Assembly: GCF_000943545.1 (NCBI RefSeq)
Contig: NZ_JTHP01000002.1
Coordinates: forward strand, 124,001-188,000
From: Paenibacillus terrae
GTDB taxonomy: Bacteria > Bacillota > Bacilli > Paenibacillales > Paenibacillaceae
DNA: 64,000 nt
Reading direction: 5' to 3'
Shown here: positions 52,396-60,739 of the stretch, one piece after another
Position numbering within the stretch: position 1 is the first letter of the stretch
Layout of the letters: each line of letters begins with the position of its first letter
Notes under the pieces: generated by a model
Seen by the model: the letters and a program-made list of their open reading frames with translations, nothing else
Databases searched by the model: none
What the model was told of the DNA's origin: nothing
Made by a program: the position numbers and the translations under genes

Positions 52396-52504
52396 TTTGC
52401 ATCATTCGATTCCAACGCTCGAAAGTACAATATATAGACGAACTAAACCGTTTCGATCTATATATTGCTGATTTGAAATCGCTCTTGGGATTGTTGCAAA
52501 ATGC
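52396..52504 (+). repeat. 110-bp dispersed repeat, copy B
   Basis: The inverted near-copy of 44904-45013. The core AATATATAGA (52429-52438) and TCTATATATT (52457-52466) is a perfect 10-bp dyad around CGAACTAAACCGTTTCGA. It ends 50 bases upstream of the hlyD-like start and so occupies the exporter promoter. The rest of the 360-base gap after marR is AT-rich with no gene. Confidence 0.85.
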
Positions 52505-52554
52505 TCATTTCCATGCCAAGCCAATTGATTAACTTAAAGGAGCGTATTTACTCA

Positions 52555-53874
52555 ATGAATCGCACACAAGTCACCAGTCTCATCATTCCTCTAATTTCTA
52601 TTGCCTGTCTTATTGGCGGAGGTTTTCTCCTTCAAACCAACGGACAAGACCAAGTCAATGCTTCACGATCTGTTAAAGGTACAACCCTGAACTCGGACAG
52701 CATTCATGTATCCTTTGAACAAGTAGGCGGAAAAGTCCTCAGCATTCCAGTAAAAGAGGAGACTCCCGTAAAAAAAGGTACTATCCTTATGACGCTGGAC
52801 GCCAAAGATGTTGATTTGCAAATTGAACAACTACGAACGCAAATTGCCCAGTTCAATACACAGATCAGCCAACAGCAAAAATCAATTGACTTAGGTTATG
52901 CACGAGCTGCAACTCAGGAAAAGCAGGCACAGCTCGATATTGCACAATCTCAAGTAACTCAAAGCAAGAGTCAGGCAGCATTACAGCGGGCAGAAGCCGC
53001 TGAGCGTCAAGCCACGGCAGCGGAAAAGCACGTCAATGATGGTGCTCGACATGAGGACATTCAGCAACAGCGAATTGCAGTAGCCTCCGCAACCAAAAGC
53101 GTTCAGACGGACCAAACCAACTATAATCGTAACAAAGCACTATATGATGCAGGAAGTGTATCCAAAGCTGCATTGGATGATGCCGATTCATCATTGACTT
53201 TAGCTAAAAATCAGTTGAGTCAGCAACAAGAGTCTCTGCAAAAGCTGCTCAATGGCGCAACCGCGGAAGAACGAATGCAAGCCAAAGAGCAAACGACACA
53301 AGCATCTGTTGCTGTAAAACAAGCAGCGGAAGAAATTCGTGGTGCCCAATTGTCCGTGGATCGTTCCAAAACACAACTGGAAACCATTCAGCAAAGTCGT
53401 CAACAGCTAGCAGATCAGAAGCTGGCCGTTGATCTGCTACAGCAACAAAAGGAAACCCAAGAAGTCCAGCTTAAAACGCTATTACTCAAAAAAGAACGTC
53501 TGGTGTTGAAAGCACCGCAGGATGGCAAGATCACTGCTATCAGTACCAAAGTGGGCGAAAATGTGGGACAAGGGTCTCCCGTTATTACTTTAGAAACCAA
53601 CGAGTTATATTACGATCTCTACGTGAACGAAGATCAAGTGGGGAAATTTAAAGCCAATAAAGAAGTTAAAACCCACATCTCGGCTCTAAATAAGGATTTG
53701 CAAGGTACTGTACGCTATGTTACATCTGCACCACAATTCGCTAATGTAAAAATGTCTCGTGAAAAAGGTGAGGCGGATACCGCTACATTCCAAGTACGTG
53801 TATATGTACCAAAAGAGTCTACTTTGCTACCGGGTATGACAGTTGAGGTGAATACTGATGAAATCTCTTCGTGA
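52555..53874 (+). CDS. HlyD-family efflux adaptor
   Basis: A 439-residue membrane-fusion (HlyD/EmrA) protein. It has one N-terminal membrane anchor (about residues 8-26), a lipoyl half (SFEQVGGKVLSIPVKEETPVKKG), a very long Gln-rich coiled coil (about residues 75-310), then the second lipoyl half and beta-barrel (LKAPQDGKITAISTKVGENVGQG). ATG 52555 follows AAAGGAGCG. It overlaps the ABC-2 permease gene by 17 bases. It would bridge an exporter across the cell wall. No ATPase gene is adjacent. Confidence 0.9.
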   Translation: MNRTQVTSLIIPLISIACLIGGGFLLQTNGQDQVNASRSVKGTTLNSDSIHVSFEQVGGKVLSIPVKEETPVKKGTILMTLDAKDVDLQIEQLRTQIAQFNTQISQQQKSIDLGYARAATQEKQAQLDIAQSQVTQSKSQAALQRAEAAERQATAAEKHVNDGARHEDIQQQRIAVASATKSVQTDQTNYNRNKALYDAGSVSKAALDDADSSLTLAKNQLSQQQESLQKLLNGATAEERMQAKEQTTQASVAVKQAAEEIRGAQLSVDRSKTQLETIQQSRQQLADQKLAVDLLQQQKETQEVQLKTLLLKKERLVLKAPQDGKITAISTKVGENVGQGSPVITLETNELYYDLYVNEDQVGKFKANKEVKTHISALNKDLQGTVRYVTSAPQFANVKMSREKGEADTATFQVRVYVPKESTLLPGMTVEVNTDEISS

Positions 53875-55108
53875 TGAATGGACGTACCTGGTTCATTCCA
53901 AGTATCCGATCATAGCTATCATTTTCCCGCTGATTGCAGTGCTGGGATATTCACTGCTACTCCCAAGCAGCCAAATTAACGAAGCTAGCGTAGTCGTGGT
54001 GGATCAGGATAACACAGCCTATAGCCGTGAGTTCATCCAGAAAATAGATGCCTCCCCTAATATGAACGTGGCTGAGGTTGTTTCATACACTGACAACCCT
54101 GAACAATATTTTTATCACGAGAAATATTTGGCTGTTATTTCTCTGCCGAAGGGTTTGGAGGCCAATCACAATCGCTCCCTTTCCAGTCGTGTGGGGCTGA
54201 TTCTGGATAACACCAATGTCCAATCTATTACTTTGATCCGCACGGCCATGCAGGAAATTAGCGTATCCGAGAATATGGAACTGTCCGTTCCAGCTATCAT
54301 GAAAACCGGAATGAACGCGGAACAGGCCCAGGGAGCCCTTAATGGTATTGCTCTGGAAGTACGTTCTCTCTTTAATCCAACCAATGATTATCAGAATACA
54401 TCAGTGCTTGCATTTACCTGTATGTTCTCTTTTATGATGCTTAATATTAACAGCTTGCCTCTGATCGCCAGACTAAGGGTTTCCCGAAGGCTGGCTGCAG
54501 AACTTCAAAATCCGTTCAATATATTGCTGCGTATTCTTCCTTACACGCTGTTTTCGACGGCAGGTTTAATCTTCTCTCTCGGAGTACTTAAAATGTTTGG
54601 GGGCAGTCGTTTCGAGGCCAATCCGGTTCTCTTTATCATTCCGGTTGTTCTGTATGTATTCGGTACAGTTTGTCTCAATATTCTGGTAGCATGGGGGGCC
54701 GCACATCCGGGAGTAGCCATCGGCAGAATGGTTATTGTACTCATGCCTGCTTTTGTGCTCTCGGGAGCCGTTCTTTCAAGATCGTTATTTCCGTCTTTAG
54801 CGATCCAAATCGGTGATTTCTTTCCATTTGCATGGCTGTACAAATTCGTGCGCTCGATGGGACTGCGTGGTGCGCCTTTACAAGAAATGCTTCCCGAACT
54901 TGGATCACTGTTACTATATGTCGGTGTACTCTCCATGCTGGTTATAGCCAGAGCGCTGTGGGAAAAGCAAAAGCTGGCCAAAAATGCTACAGGCGATGCT
55001 CCTGGAATGGGGGCAGCTCATTCCGCTGGTCCAACTAGCACGCCTGGCGGCGGGATCTCTGTTCAAGGAGGAGCTACAGTGCCTATACACGAGCCAATAA
55101 AAGGGTAG
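53858..55108 (+). CDS. ABC-2 type transporter permease
   Basis: A 416-residue ABC-2 permease. An N-terminal membrane helix (YPIIAIIFPLIAVLGYSLLLP) is followed by an outside domain of about 150 residues (SVVVVDQDNTAYSREFIQKI). Five or six helices from residue 180 to 370 come next, then a Gly/Pro/Ser-rich tail. It is the YhgE/DrrB-like export module paired with HlyD. Neither a nucleotide-binding domain nor an ATPase gene is present, so energy must come from a separately encoded ATPase, or the mechanism is different. It starts within the last codons of hlyD. Confidence 0.85.
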   Translation: MKSLRDEWTYLVHSKYPIIAIIFPLIAVLGYSLLLPSSQINEASVVVVDQDNTAYSREFIQKIDASPNMNVAEVVSYTDNPEQYFYHEKYLAVISLPKGLEANHNRSLSSRVGLILDNTNVQSITLIRTAMQEISVSENMELSVPAIMKTGMNAEQAQGALNGIALEVRSLFNPTNDYQNTSVLAFTCMFSFMMLNINSLPLIARLRVSRRLAAELQNPFNILLRILPYTLFSTAGLIFSLGVLKMFGGSRFEANPVLFIIPVVLYVFGTVCLNILVAWGAAHPGVAIGRMVIVLMPAFVLSGAVLSRSLFPSLAIQIGDFFPFAWLYKFVRSMGLRGAPLQEMLPELGSLLLYVGVLSMLVIARALWEKQKLAKNATGDAPGMGAAHSAGPTSTPGGGISVQGGATVPIHEPIKG

Positions 55109-55133
55109 CTATCCCCAGTTCATACTTAAATAA

Positions 55134-55176
55134 AAAGCACCTTTGAAATCACTATAAAAGTGGTTTTGAAGGTGCT
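55134..55176. terminator. intrinsic terminator between exporter and quinone reductase genes
   Basis: AAAGCACCTTTGAAATCAC and its complement (GTGG...AAGGTGCTTT) form a long stem 25 bases after the exporter stop. It can serve both convergent genes. Confidence 0.85.
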
Positions 55177-55196
55177 TTGGGATAGCTCTTTCAAGT

Positions 55197-55757
55197 TTAC
55201 TTATATGCTCGACCTAATTGATAGGCGTGCTCCAGCAGACCTTCAATGTATTCTTTCGATTCGGACAAGGTATCGTAGAAGAACTCAACTCTGGACTCTC
55301 TTACTCTCGCGTAAACAGCAATCACTTTGTTCAAATAATTAGTAACTATATCGTGGTATTCATACTTGATCAAATGTTCTTTCGTTCCTCCCGCCAAGCA
55401 CAGCCACAAGACCTGTTTTGTCTTGAACTCCTCAAGTAAACCTATGTTCCACACTTTATCCAGGTACCCTTTTAGCATGGAAGGAACACTGTACCACCAT
55501 AGAGGAAACACAAAGACCAGAGCATCCGCAGCAGCAATTCTGTCCATCTCTCTCCGTGTTTCAGGAGCATATTGTTTATGAGGCGTATTCCAATCCAGCT
55601 CATCTGCCGCGCTATATACCGGATTAAACCCATCCCGATACAAGTCCAAAATATCTACCTCGTGCTTATTCTCCTTCAATCCCTCTACAAAACGATTCAT
55701 GGCTGCAAGGGTAAGTGAATCTTCTCTAGGATGCGTAACGACCAATAGAACTTTCAT
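55197..55757 (-). CDS. NAD(P)H:quinone oxidoreductase, flavodoxin-like fold
   Basis: A 186-residue flavoprotein of the MdaB/KefF/NQO1-like group: MKVLLVVTHPREDSLTLAAMNRF binds FMN/FAD phosphate, ADALVFVFPLWWYSVPSMLKGYLDKVW is the family signature. ATG 55757 starts at the first beta-strand; the frame to 55853 adds an unrelated 32 residues. It probably makes two-electron reductions of quinones. It is divergent from an HxlR regulator, a common quinone/electrophile stress pairing. Confidence 0.9.
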   Translation of the reverse strand: MKVLLVVTHPREDSLTLAAMNRFVEGLKENKHEVDILDLYRDGFNPVYSAADELDWNTPHKQYAPETRREMDRIAAADALVFVFPLWWYSVPSMLKGYLDKVWNIGLLEEFKTKQVLWLCLAGGTKEHLIKYEYHDIVTNYLNKVIAVYARVRESRVEFFYDTLSESKEYIEGLLEHAYQLGRAYK

Positions 55758-55854
55758 GTTATCCGTAACCTTCTTTCTCCTCGTGATTGGTGTACCCTGT
55801 CTACAGATGCTATTATGGTTGATATATATGAAAGTGTGAAGTACGCACTTCAAT

Positions 55855-55867
55855 GTACCGTAGGTAC
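55855..55867. promoter_or_regulatory. palindromic operator between quinone reductase and HxlR genes
   Basis: GTACCGTAGGTAC is a perfect 5-3-5 dyad centred between the divergent genes, with another GTAC 14 bases to the left. It is a likely HxlR binding site. Confidence 0.5.
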
Positions 55868-55921
55868 TTTAAGGTTCCTTAGTGCTTTTTTTGCACTACA
55901 GATCCGAGGGGAGAAAAACAA

Positions 55922-56308
55922 ATGAAAGATAACGCCAAAACATATATGCACGGTATTGAAGCGACCTTGGAGGTCATCGGCGGGAAATGGAAAGCCACCA
56001 TCCTGTATCATTTAACCAACGGCAGAAAACGTACATATGAACTCCGTCAGCTCATTCCAAAAATCACCCAAAAAGTGCTTACCCAACAGCTTAGAGAGCT
56101 GGAAAAGGACGAGATCATCCACCGCATTATCTATAACCAGGTTCCACCCAAAGTAGAGTATGAGCTTAGTGAATACGGATGGGATTTTAAAGATCTGCTT
56201 GATCGTTTTTGCTTATGGGGGGAAGAACACTTAGACAGGGTTTATGGTGATAAAACAACGGTGCTGGAGGAATTTTCTGTGGAAGAGCCTTGTGTAGAAA
56301 AAAAGTAA
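55922..56308 (+). CDS. HxlR-family transcriptional regulator
   Basis: A 128-residue HxlR winged helix: ATLEVIGGKWKATILYHLTNGRKRTYELRQ, ITQKVLTQQLRELEKDEII, PPKVEYELSEYG. It lacks the usual N-terminal Cys but has Cys residues in the dimer helix (FCLWGEEHL) and C-terminus (EEPCVEKK). The ATG follows GGGGAGAAAAACAA. It probably controls the divergent quinone reductase in response to electrophiles. Confidence 0.9.
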   Translation: MKDNAKTYMHGIEATLEVIGGKWKATILYHLTNGRKRTYELRQLIPKITQKVLTQQLRELEKDEIIHRIIYNQVPPKVEYELSEYGWDFKDLLDRFCLWGEEHLDRVYGDKTTVLEEFSVEEPCVEKK

Positions 56309-56361
56309 AGCAGACTGAACAGCCTTTTCGCCATCGCTTCATCTGCTGTCCGCAAAAATAC

Positions 56362-56402
56362 AAAACAGTCCTAATGAAGATTTTCTTCCATTGGACTGTT
56401 TG
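56362..56402. terminator. intrinsic terminator between HxlR and lysE-like genes
   Basis: AAACAGTCC...AATG pairs with CATT...GGACTGTTT. T-rich on the plus side and A-rich on the other, between two convergent genes. Confidence 0.8.
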
Positions 56403-56418
56403 TGTTACTTGTATGGAG

Positions 56419-57006
56419 TCAAATATCTACAAGAATCGAAACTGCACTATACACTAATAACAAAGCCATTATTATATTAAACTGACTTCTATATTTTGAT
56501 AAGAACTTTTGAAAAACGGAGCCAAACACACTCCAACAGAATGTACTCATAAAACCAACAAAAGCTAGAAATAACGAATACAATATCAAGCTGAAATTTG
56601 AATGGTGATATGGAAGGATGAAGGTTGATATAGCAGTGATACCATATAAAATTCCTTTCGGATTGATAAATTGTAAAAGCATACCTGTTAGAAAACTGTT
56701 ATTCTTGCCCTCATCATTATCTTTACCACTATCTTTACTCATAATTATTTTTACAGCCAGATATAGCATATAGGCTGCACCCAGGATCGTCATCACAAAT
56801 TGAATTTTGGGAATGAAATTTTCAAGTAAAAGATTAAAATAACTACTCAATAACATGATTACAAAGAAACCTGCACCTACTCCTGAACAAAATCGAATTG
56901 TCTTTTTAAGCCCGAATTTATTAGCAAAGAGCATAGCCATAATGTTATTGGGGCCTGGCGTAAAGCTGGTAACAAAAACATATAACAAAAACGATAATAA
57001 AGGCAC
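56419..57006 (-). CDS. LysE/RhtB-family exporter
   Basis: A 195-residue membrane protein with six hydrophobic segments. FTPGPNNIMAMLFANKFGLKK is the LysE/RhtB signature and LLQFINPKGILYGITAIS the second conserved region. It exports an amino acid or related metabolite. It is divergent from an XRE/cupin regulator, a pairing often seen for LysE exporters. Low G+C. Confidence 0.9.
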   Translation of the reverse strand: MPLLSFLLYVFVTSFTPGPNNIMAMLFANKFGLKKTIRFCSGVGAGFFVIMLLSSYFNLLLENFIPKIQFVMTILGAAYMLYLAVKIIMSKDSGKDNDEGKNNSFLTGMLLQFINPKGILYGITAISTFILPYHHSNFSLILYSLFLAFVGFMSTFCWSVFGSVFQKFLSKYRSQFNIIMALLLVYSAVSILVDI

Positions 57007-57049
57007 TTTGGAACCCCCTCTTTAATGTATGCTATAATGTCCAAAAAGA

Positions 57050-57100
57050 ACAATATAACGTTTTACGTTTTATTGTACAATACAGACGTTATATTGTACA
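57050..57100. promoter_or_regulatory. multiple inverted repeats between lysE-like and XRE/cupin genes
   Basis: ACAATATAACG (57050-57060) and CGTTATATTGT (57087-57097) are a perfect 11-bp inverted repeat. Between them lies the 12-bp palindrome TATTGTACAATA (57071-57082), and a further TATTGTACA starts at 57092. These are likely operators of the XRE/cupin protein. Confidence 0.7.
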
Positions 57101-57118
57101 CGGGTATAGGAGGTATTT

Positions 57119-57673
57119 ATGGAGACGATCAATCTGATCATTGCCAAAAACTTAAAAGCCTTTAGAGAGAATAAGAAATTAAGTCTTGAAAGGGTCGCAG
57201 AACTCACGGGAGTAAGTAAAACGATGATCGGTCAAATTGAAAGAGGCGAATCCAGTCCTACGATTACAACGATTTGGAAAATAGCGAATGGATTAAAAAT
57301 TTCTTTTTCTTCATTAATAAACAATCCGCAGCCAGATACAAAAGTGATTTTAGGAAGTGAAATTCAAATATTAACGGAAGACAACGGAAAATATCGAGTC
57401 TATCCCCACTTCCCCTTCGAAGATAATAGACGCTTTGAAGTTTATTCAATCGAGATAGAACAAAAGGGCTTCCTAAGTGCTGATTCTCACGGAGAGGGAA
57501 CGGAGGAGTTCTTGACTGTTTTTGATGGAGAATTAACTGTCCGTGTAAATGACATCGAATATACAGTAAGTAGTGGGGATTCCATCCGATTCAAAGCGGA
57601 CAGACCCCATACCTATCATAATTCAGGTGAAACATTAACTCGGTTAAGTATGGTCATATACTATCCAATTTAA
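57119..57673 (+). CDS. XRE-family regulator with cupin domain
   Basis: A 184-residue regulator: N-terminal HTH (LSLERVAELTGVSKTMIGQIERGESSPTI, residues about 18-46) and C-terminal cupin (LTVFDGELTVRVNDIEYTVSSGDSIRFKADRPHTYHN, about 125-165). The cupin probably binds a small effector such as an amino acid. ATG follows AGGAGGTATTT. It is divergent from the LysE-type exporter, which it likely controls. A small terminator follows at 57691-57716. Confidence 0.9.
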   Translation: METINLIIAKNLKAFRENKKLSLERVAELTGVSKTMIGQIERGESSPTITTIWKIANGLKISFSSLINNPQPDTKVILGSEIQILTEDNGKYRVYPHFPFEDNRRFEVYSIEIEQKGFLSADSHGEGTEEFLTVFDGELTVRVNDIEYTVSSGDSIRFKADRPHTYHNSGETLTRLSMVIYYPI

Positions 57674-57690
57674 AAAGCTCCGTTCTATAA

Positions 57691-57716
57691 GAACCGGGCT
57701 TTGCCTCTCGGTTTTT
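57691..57716 (+). terminator. short intrinsic terminator of the XRE/cupin gene
   Basis: AACCGGG and CC...CGGTT form a short bulged stem followed by TTTTT, 18 bases after the stop. Confidence 0.6.
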
Positions 57717-57840
57717 GCAACTTCAGACCAGTGTTCCCGTATCGCTTTGGAACAAGTATAATGAACATACTGATATATATACCAAATACTATTAATGTAA
57801 AATAATGGTTTATTTTTTACTAAATCTGAAGGAGTGTAAA

Positions 57841-59073
57841 ATGGGTATGATAATGCGTATTAAAAATCTTTTCGTTATCCCTAACTACCCGCTATTCATG
57901 ACCTGTATGTTATTGCAAGGTATGGCCATATCGATCAGCGCACCTTTTTTAGCTGTATATTTTACAACTACACTTGGCGTATCTGTTGGAACCTTTGGTG
58001 TTTTTACAGCTGTGACCTTGATTTGTGGTATATGGATAAGCTCTCTGATTGCCAAGCGTTCTGATACTGGATTGGATCGTAAACAAATTTTGGTTATTTG
58101 TATGTTATTTAATGCCGTAGCATTTGCAGGATATCTTGTCATTCAAAATTTTTATGTACTTTTTGTATATATGACTATCTTCACAGCAGTGGGAGCACCT
58201 GGAATGCCGCAGTTATTTGCTAGTGCACGTGAAGCGGTAGATCGCAGTAAATCAGCTGATCATGCCTTTGCCAATTCAACACTTCGTTCTATGTTTTCTC
58301 TTGGGTTTATCACTGGGCCTCTATTGGGCTCCTTCTTGATTGCACATACGGGTTTTCAAGGTATCTTTATGGGTACGACCTCCATTTTTGTACTTATCGC
58401 AGTTATACTATTCTGTTTTATTAAGCAGCCCCCTGCTCAACTCAAAAGTAAGGCTCAACTTTCACTTCATAACATTACATTGCATAAAAATATTGAGATT
58501 CTAATACCGTTCTCAGTTCTCACTTTGCTCTATGTGGCACACTGGATGAACAGTTTAAATATTTCCTTGTTTATCATTCACAACTTAAAAGGGGACACGA
58601 ATGACGTTGCTTTAGTATCCAGCATTTGTGCAATATTGGAAATACCTTTAATGATCATGTTAGGTGTATTTGCCGCTAAATATTCCAACCGCCTGCTTGT
58701 ATTTCTGGGTTCTTTAACAGGGGTTGCCTATTACCTTCTCGTCATTATGTCTACAGAAATGTGGCAGTTATTAGTGGGGCAGCTTCTTCTGGCCTTCTTT
58801 GTTGCAGTGATATCGGCCATTGGCATCAGTTACATGCAGGATTTGTTGCCTTCTCTTCCTGGTTATGCATCGACGCTGTATTCCAATGCGACAACCATCG
58901 GAAGACTGGTAGGCAGCTTAGCGGGTGGATTAACCGCTCAATGGATTGGCTATCGGAACTCCTATTGGGTATGTTTGTTCCTGATCCTCTGCTCCATCTG
59001 CCTTCTAGCGATATCAAAAAAATTAGATATTGCAAAAACGGTTGCTTTAAAACAAAAGGAACACAGTCTATAG
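57841..59073 (+). CDS. MFS transporter (sugar/drug efflux type)
   Basis: A 410-residue major facilitator with 12 spans: YPLFMTCMLLQGMAISISAPFLAVYFTTTLGVSVG at the N-terminus, SLGFITGPLLGSFLIAHTG in helix 5, and ALVSSICAILEIPLMIMLG in the second half, resembling SetA-type sugar-efflux and related transporters. ATG 57841 follows AAGGAGTGTAAA; the frame from 57805 is longer without a site. It ends before a terminator and converges with a glycosyltransferase gene. Substrate unknown. Confidence 0.86.
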   Translation: MGMIMRIKNLFVIPNYPLFMTCMLLQGMAISISAPFLAVYFTTTLGVSVGTFGVFTAVTLICGIWISSLIAKRSDTGLDRKQILVICMLFNAVAFAGYLVIQNFYVLFVYMTIFTAVGAPGMPQLFASAREAVDRSKSADHAFANSTLRSMFSLGFITGPLLGSFLIAHTGFQGIFMGTTSIFVLIAVILFCFIKQPPAQLKSKAQLSLHNITLHKNIEILIPFSVLTLLYVAHWMNSLNISLFIIHNLKGDTNDVALVSSICAILEIPLMIMLGVFAAKYSNRLLVFLGSLTGVAYYLLVIMSTEMWQLLVGQLLLAFFVAVISAIGISYMQDLLPSLPGYASTLYSNATTIGRLVGSLAGGLTAQWIGYRNSYWVCLFLILCSICLLAISKKLDIAKTVALKQKEHSL

Positions 59074-59116
59074 AACCGTTTCATTGAAAAGTAGTAGACT
59101 GGACCTCATTAAAAGA

Positions 59117-59167
59117 AGCAGCGGCAACCTTGGACGAAAAAATAAAGCCCAAACTGCCGCTGTTTTA
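59117..59167 (+). terminator. intrinsic terminator of the MFS gene
   Basis: GCAGCGGCA and TGCCGCTG pair, with an inner CTTGG/CCAAA partial stem, followed by TTTTAT. It lies 44 bases after the stop. Confidence 0.8.
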
Positions 59168-59248
59168 TGGAGCGATCTGTGCCCCACTAGCTTAATGGAT
59201 GATTCGCTATAGTCTCCCCTGAATAAAAATGATTTCTTTACTGTCATA

Positions 59249-60466
59249 TTATTTTTCTATTGTGGAGAAATGGCTCATAATTGTATCTGCCGCATGTCTA
59301 TACCTGCCAGCCTGACGTAATGATTCGCCAATCACATGGGCCTGCTGTTTATAGGTTGAATGATTCAAAACCTCTAATAAGGCAGCTTTTAAACTCGCGG
59401 GTGAAAGCTCATTTTTATTCACAGCAATACCCGCTCCCAGCTCTTGCACCCGATTGGCCACGATAGGCTGGTCTGATGTCATGGGAACCATAACCAGAGG
59501 TACATTGTAATACAAGGCTTCGCTTGTGCTGTTCATCCCCGCATGTGTAATAAATGCGTCTACATGCTGCAGCATTTCCAGTTGTGGAATATAGGGCTTG
59601 ACAATAAAATTGTCAGGGATACAATCGGCCAATAGCTCCATATCTGTATATTTGCCTGATGAAAGTACAAACTGCACAGGTAAATCGTGAAATGCTGCAA
59701 AGCAAAGCTTATAAAACTCCAGGTCTTTATTCAAAATGGTTCCCATTGAGATGTAAACCGTCTGTGGATGCAGAGCACGAAGTTGTTCGAACGGGAAAGA
59801 GGGCGCATCTTTACGTGGTACAATAGAAGGACCTGTAAAAATATAACTGTTATCCAACTTTTCAGCTTGCGGTTGAAAATAACGGCTTGTATAAACAATT
59901 TTCAAGCGCCCGGCATGTGGAGCGATCTCATCCATAGCCGGGATGGCAACCTGAAGCTCATTAGCTAATTGATGCGTTACTTTCATCGTGGCCGTATACA
60001 GCTTTTTTACCTCTGGATCATTTTCATCCATGCCTTGGCCAGACCCCAAAGGTTCTACGAAAGCAAAAGAAGCAATAGAGCATATTGCAGGTATTCCCAG
60101 CTTCTCTGCTATAATCTTACCTCCCCAGCCCATCAAAGAGTCATAGATTAAATAATCATAGGTCCTGTTCTCTATAACTCTCAAAACCTCTGGAATAATT
60201 GGCTGAATCATACCTTTAACCATCATGTACACAAATTGATAATGATGTTTGTACTCCGCTGGCTTTAAATCAGCGTCTTTGGAAAAAGCATCATCAACAA
60301 AAGGATAGGTTATCAGTTTTGCTCCCGTTGGCTGAATTCTCGTACGAAATTCCTCCGTACATACATAATCCACTTCCTCACCACTGTCGACCAGCTGCTT
60401 AACTAATCCTAATGACGGATTAACATGGCCTTCAGCAGGCGTGATCACTACCAACACACGTGCCAT
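59249..60466 (-). CDS. macrolide-type (MGT family) glycosyltransferase
   Basis: A 405-residue GT1-family enzyme with two Rossmann lobes. It shows PAEGHVNPSLGLVKQLVDSGEEV at the N-terminus, VYISMGTILNKDLEFY at the second lobe, and the donor-binding motif HAGMNSTSEALYYNVPLVMVP near residues 305-325. It matches the Bacillus YjiC/YojK and macrolide-inactivating glycosyltransferases that use UDP-glucose on macrolides or flavonoids. It is a single gene upstream of nothing obvious. The ATG follows GGAGGTGTAGGG. Confidence 0.9.
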   Translation of the reverse strand: MARVLVVITPAEGHVNPSLGLVKQLVDSGEEVDYVCTEEFRTRIQPTGAKLITYPFVDDAFSKDADLKPAEYKHHYQFVYMMVKGMIQPIIPEVLRVIENRTYDYLIYDSLMGWGGKIIAEKLGIPAICSIASFAFVEPLGSGQGMDENDPEVKKLYTATMKVTHQLANELQVAIPAMDEIAPHAGRLKIVYTSRYFQPQAEKLDNSYIFTGPSIVPRKDAPSFPFEQLRALHPQTVYISMGTILNKDLEFYKLCFAAFHDLPVQFVLSSGKYTDMELLADCIPDNFIVKPYIPQLEMLQHVDAFITHAGMNSTSEALYYNVPLVMVPMTSDQPIVANRVQELGAGIAVNKNELSPASLKAALLEVLNHSTYKQQAHVIGESLRQAGRYRHAADTIMSHFSTIEK

Positions 60467-60673
60467 CCCTACACCTCCGACATAATAAATTTATTAGAAA
60501 TAAATGGGTGTATTTTCATGATGAACTACAAACAACATACAAGATGTAGTTTTTTTCTATTAAAAAATACATCTCACACTTAATATATCGAATATTTTCC
60601 ATAAAAACAAATGTATTCAATTTTAAAGTTATGTATTTTCCGAATTCAAAATTGCTTGCAAACCACATCAATA

Positions 60674-60716
60674 GGCGAGGTAAACGCTTGAAGCGCATAC
60701 CCCGCTTTTCTATTGA
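60674..60716. terminator. hairpin after the pectinase gene
   Basis: GGCGAGGTAAACGCTT and AAGCGCATACCCCGC pair with mismatches around a short loop. It lies 24 bases beyond the pectinase stop and has T-rich flank on the plus side only, so it is a moderate terminator candidate. Confidence 0.5.
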
Positions 60717-60739
60717 ACTTCACCTTTGAAGAAGCTGAT

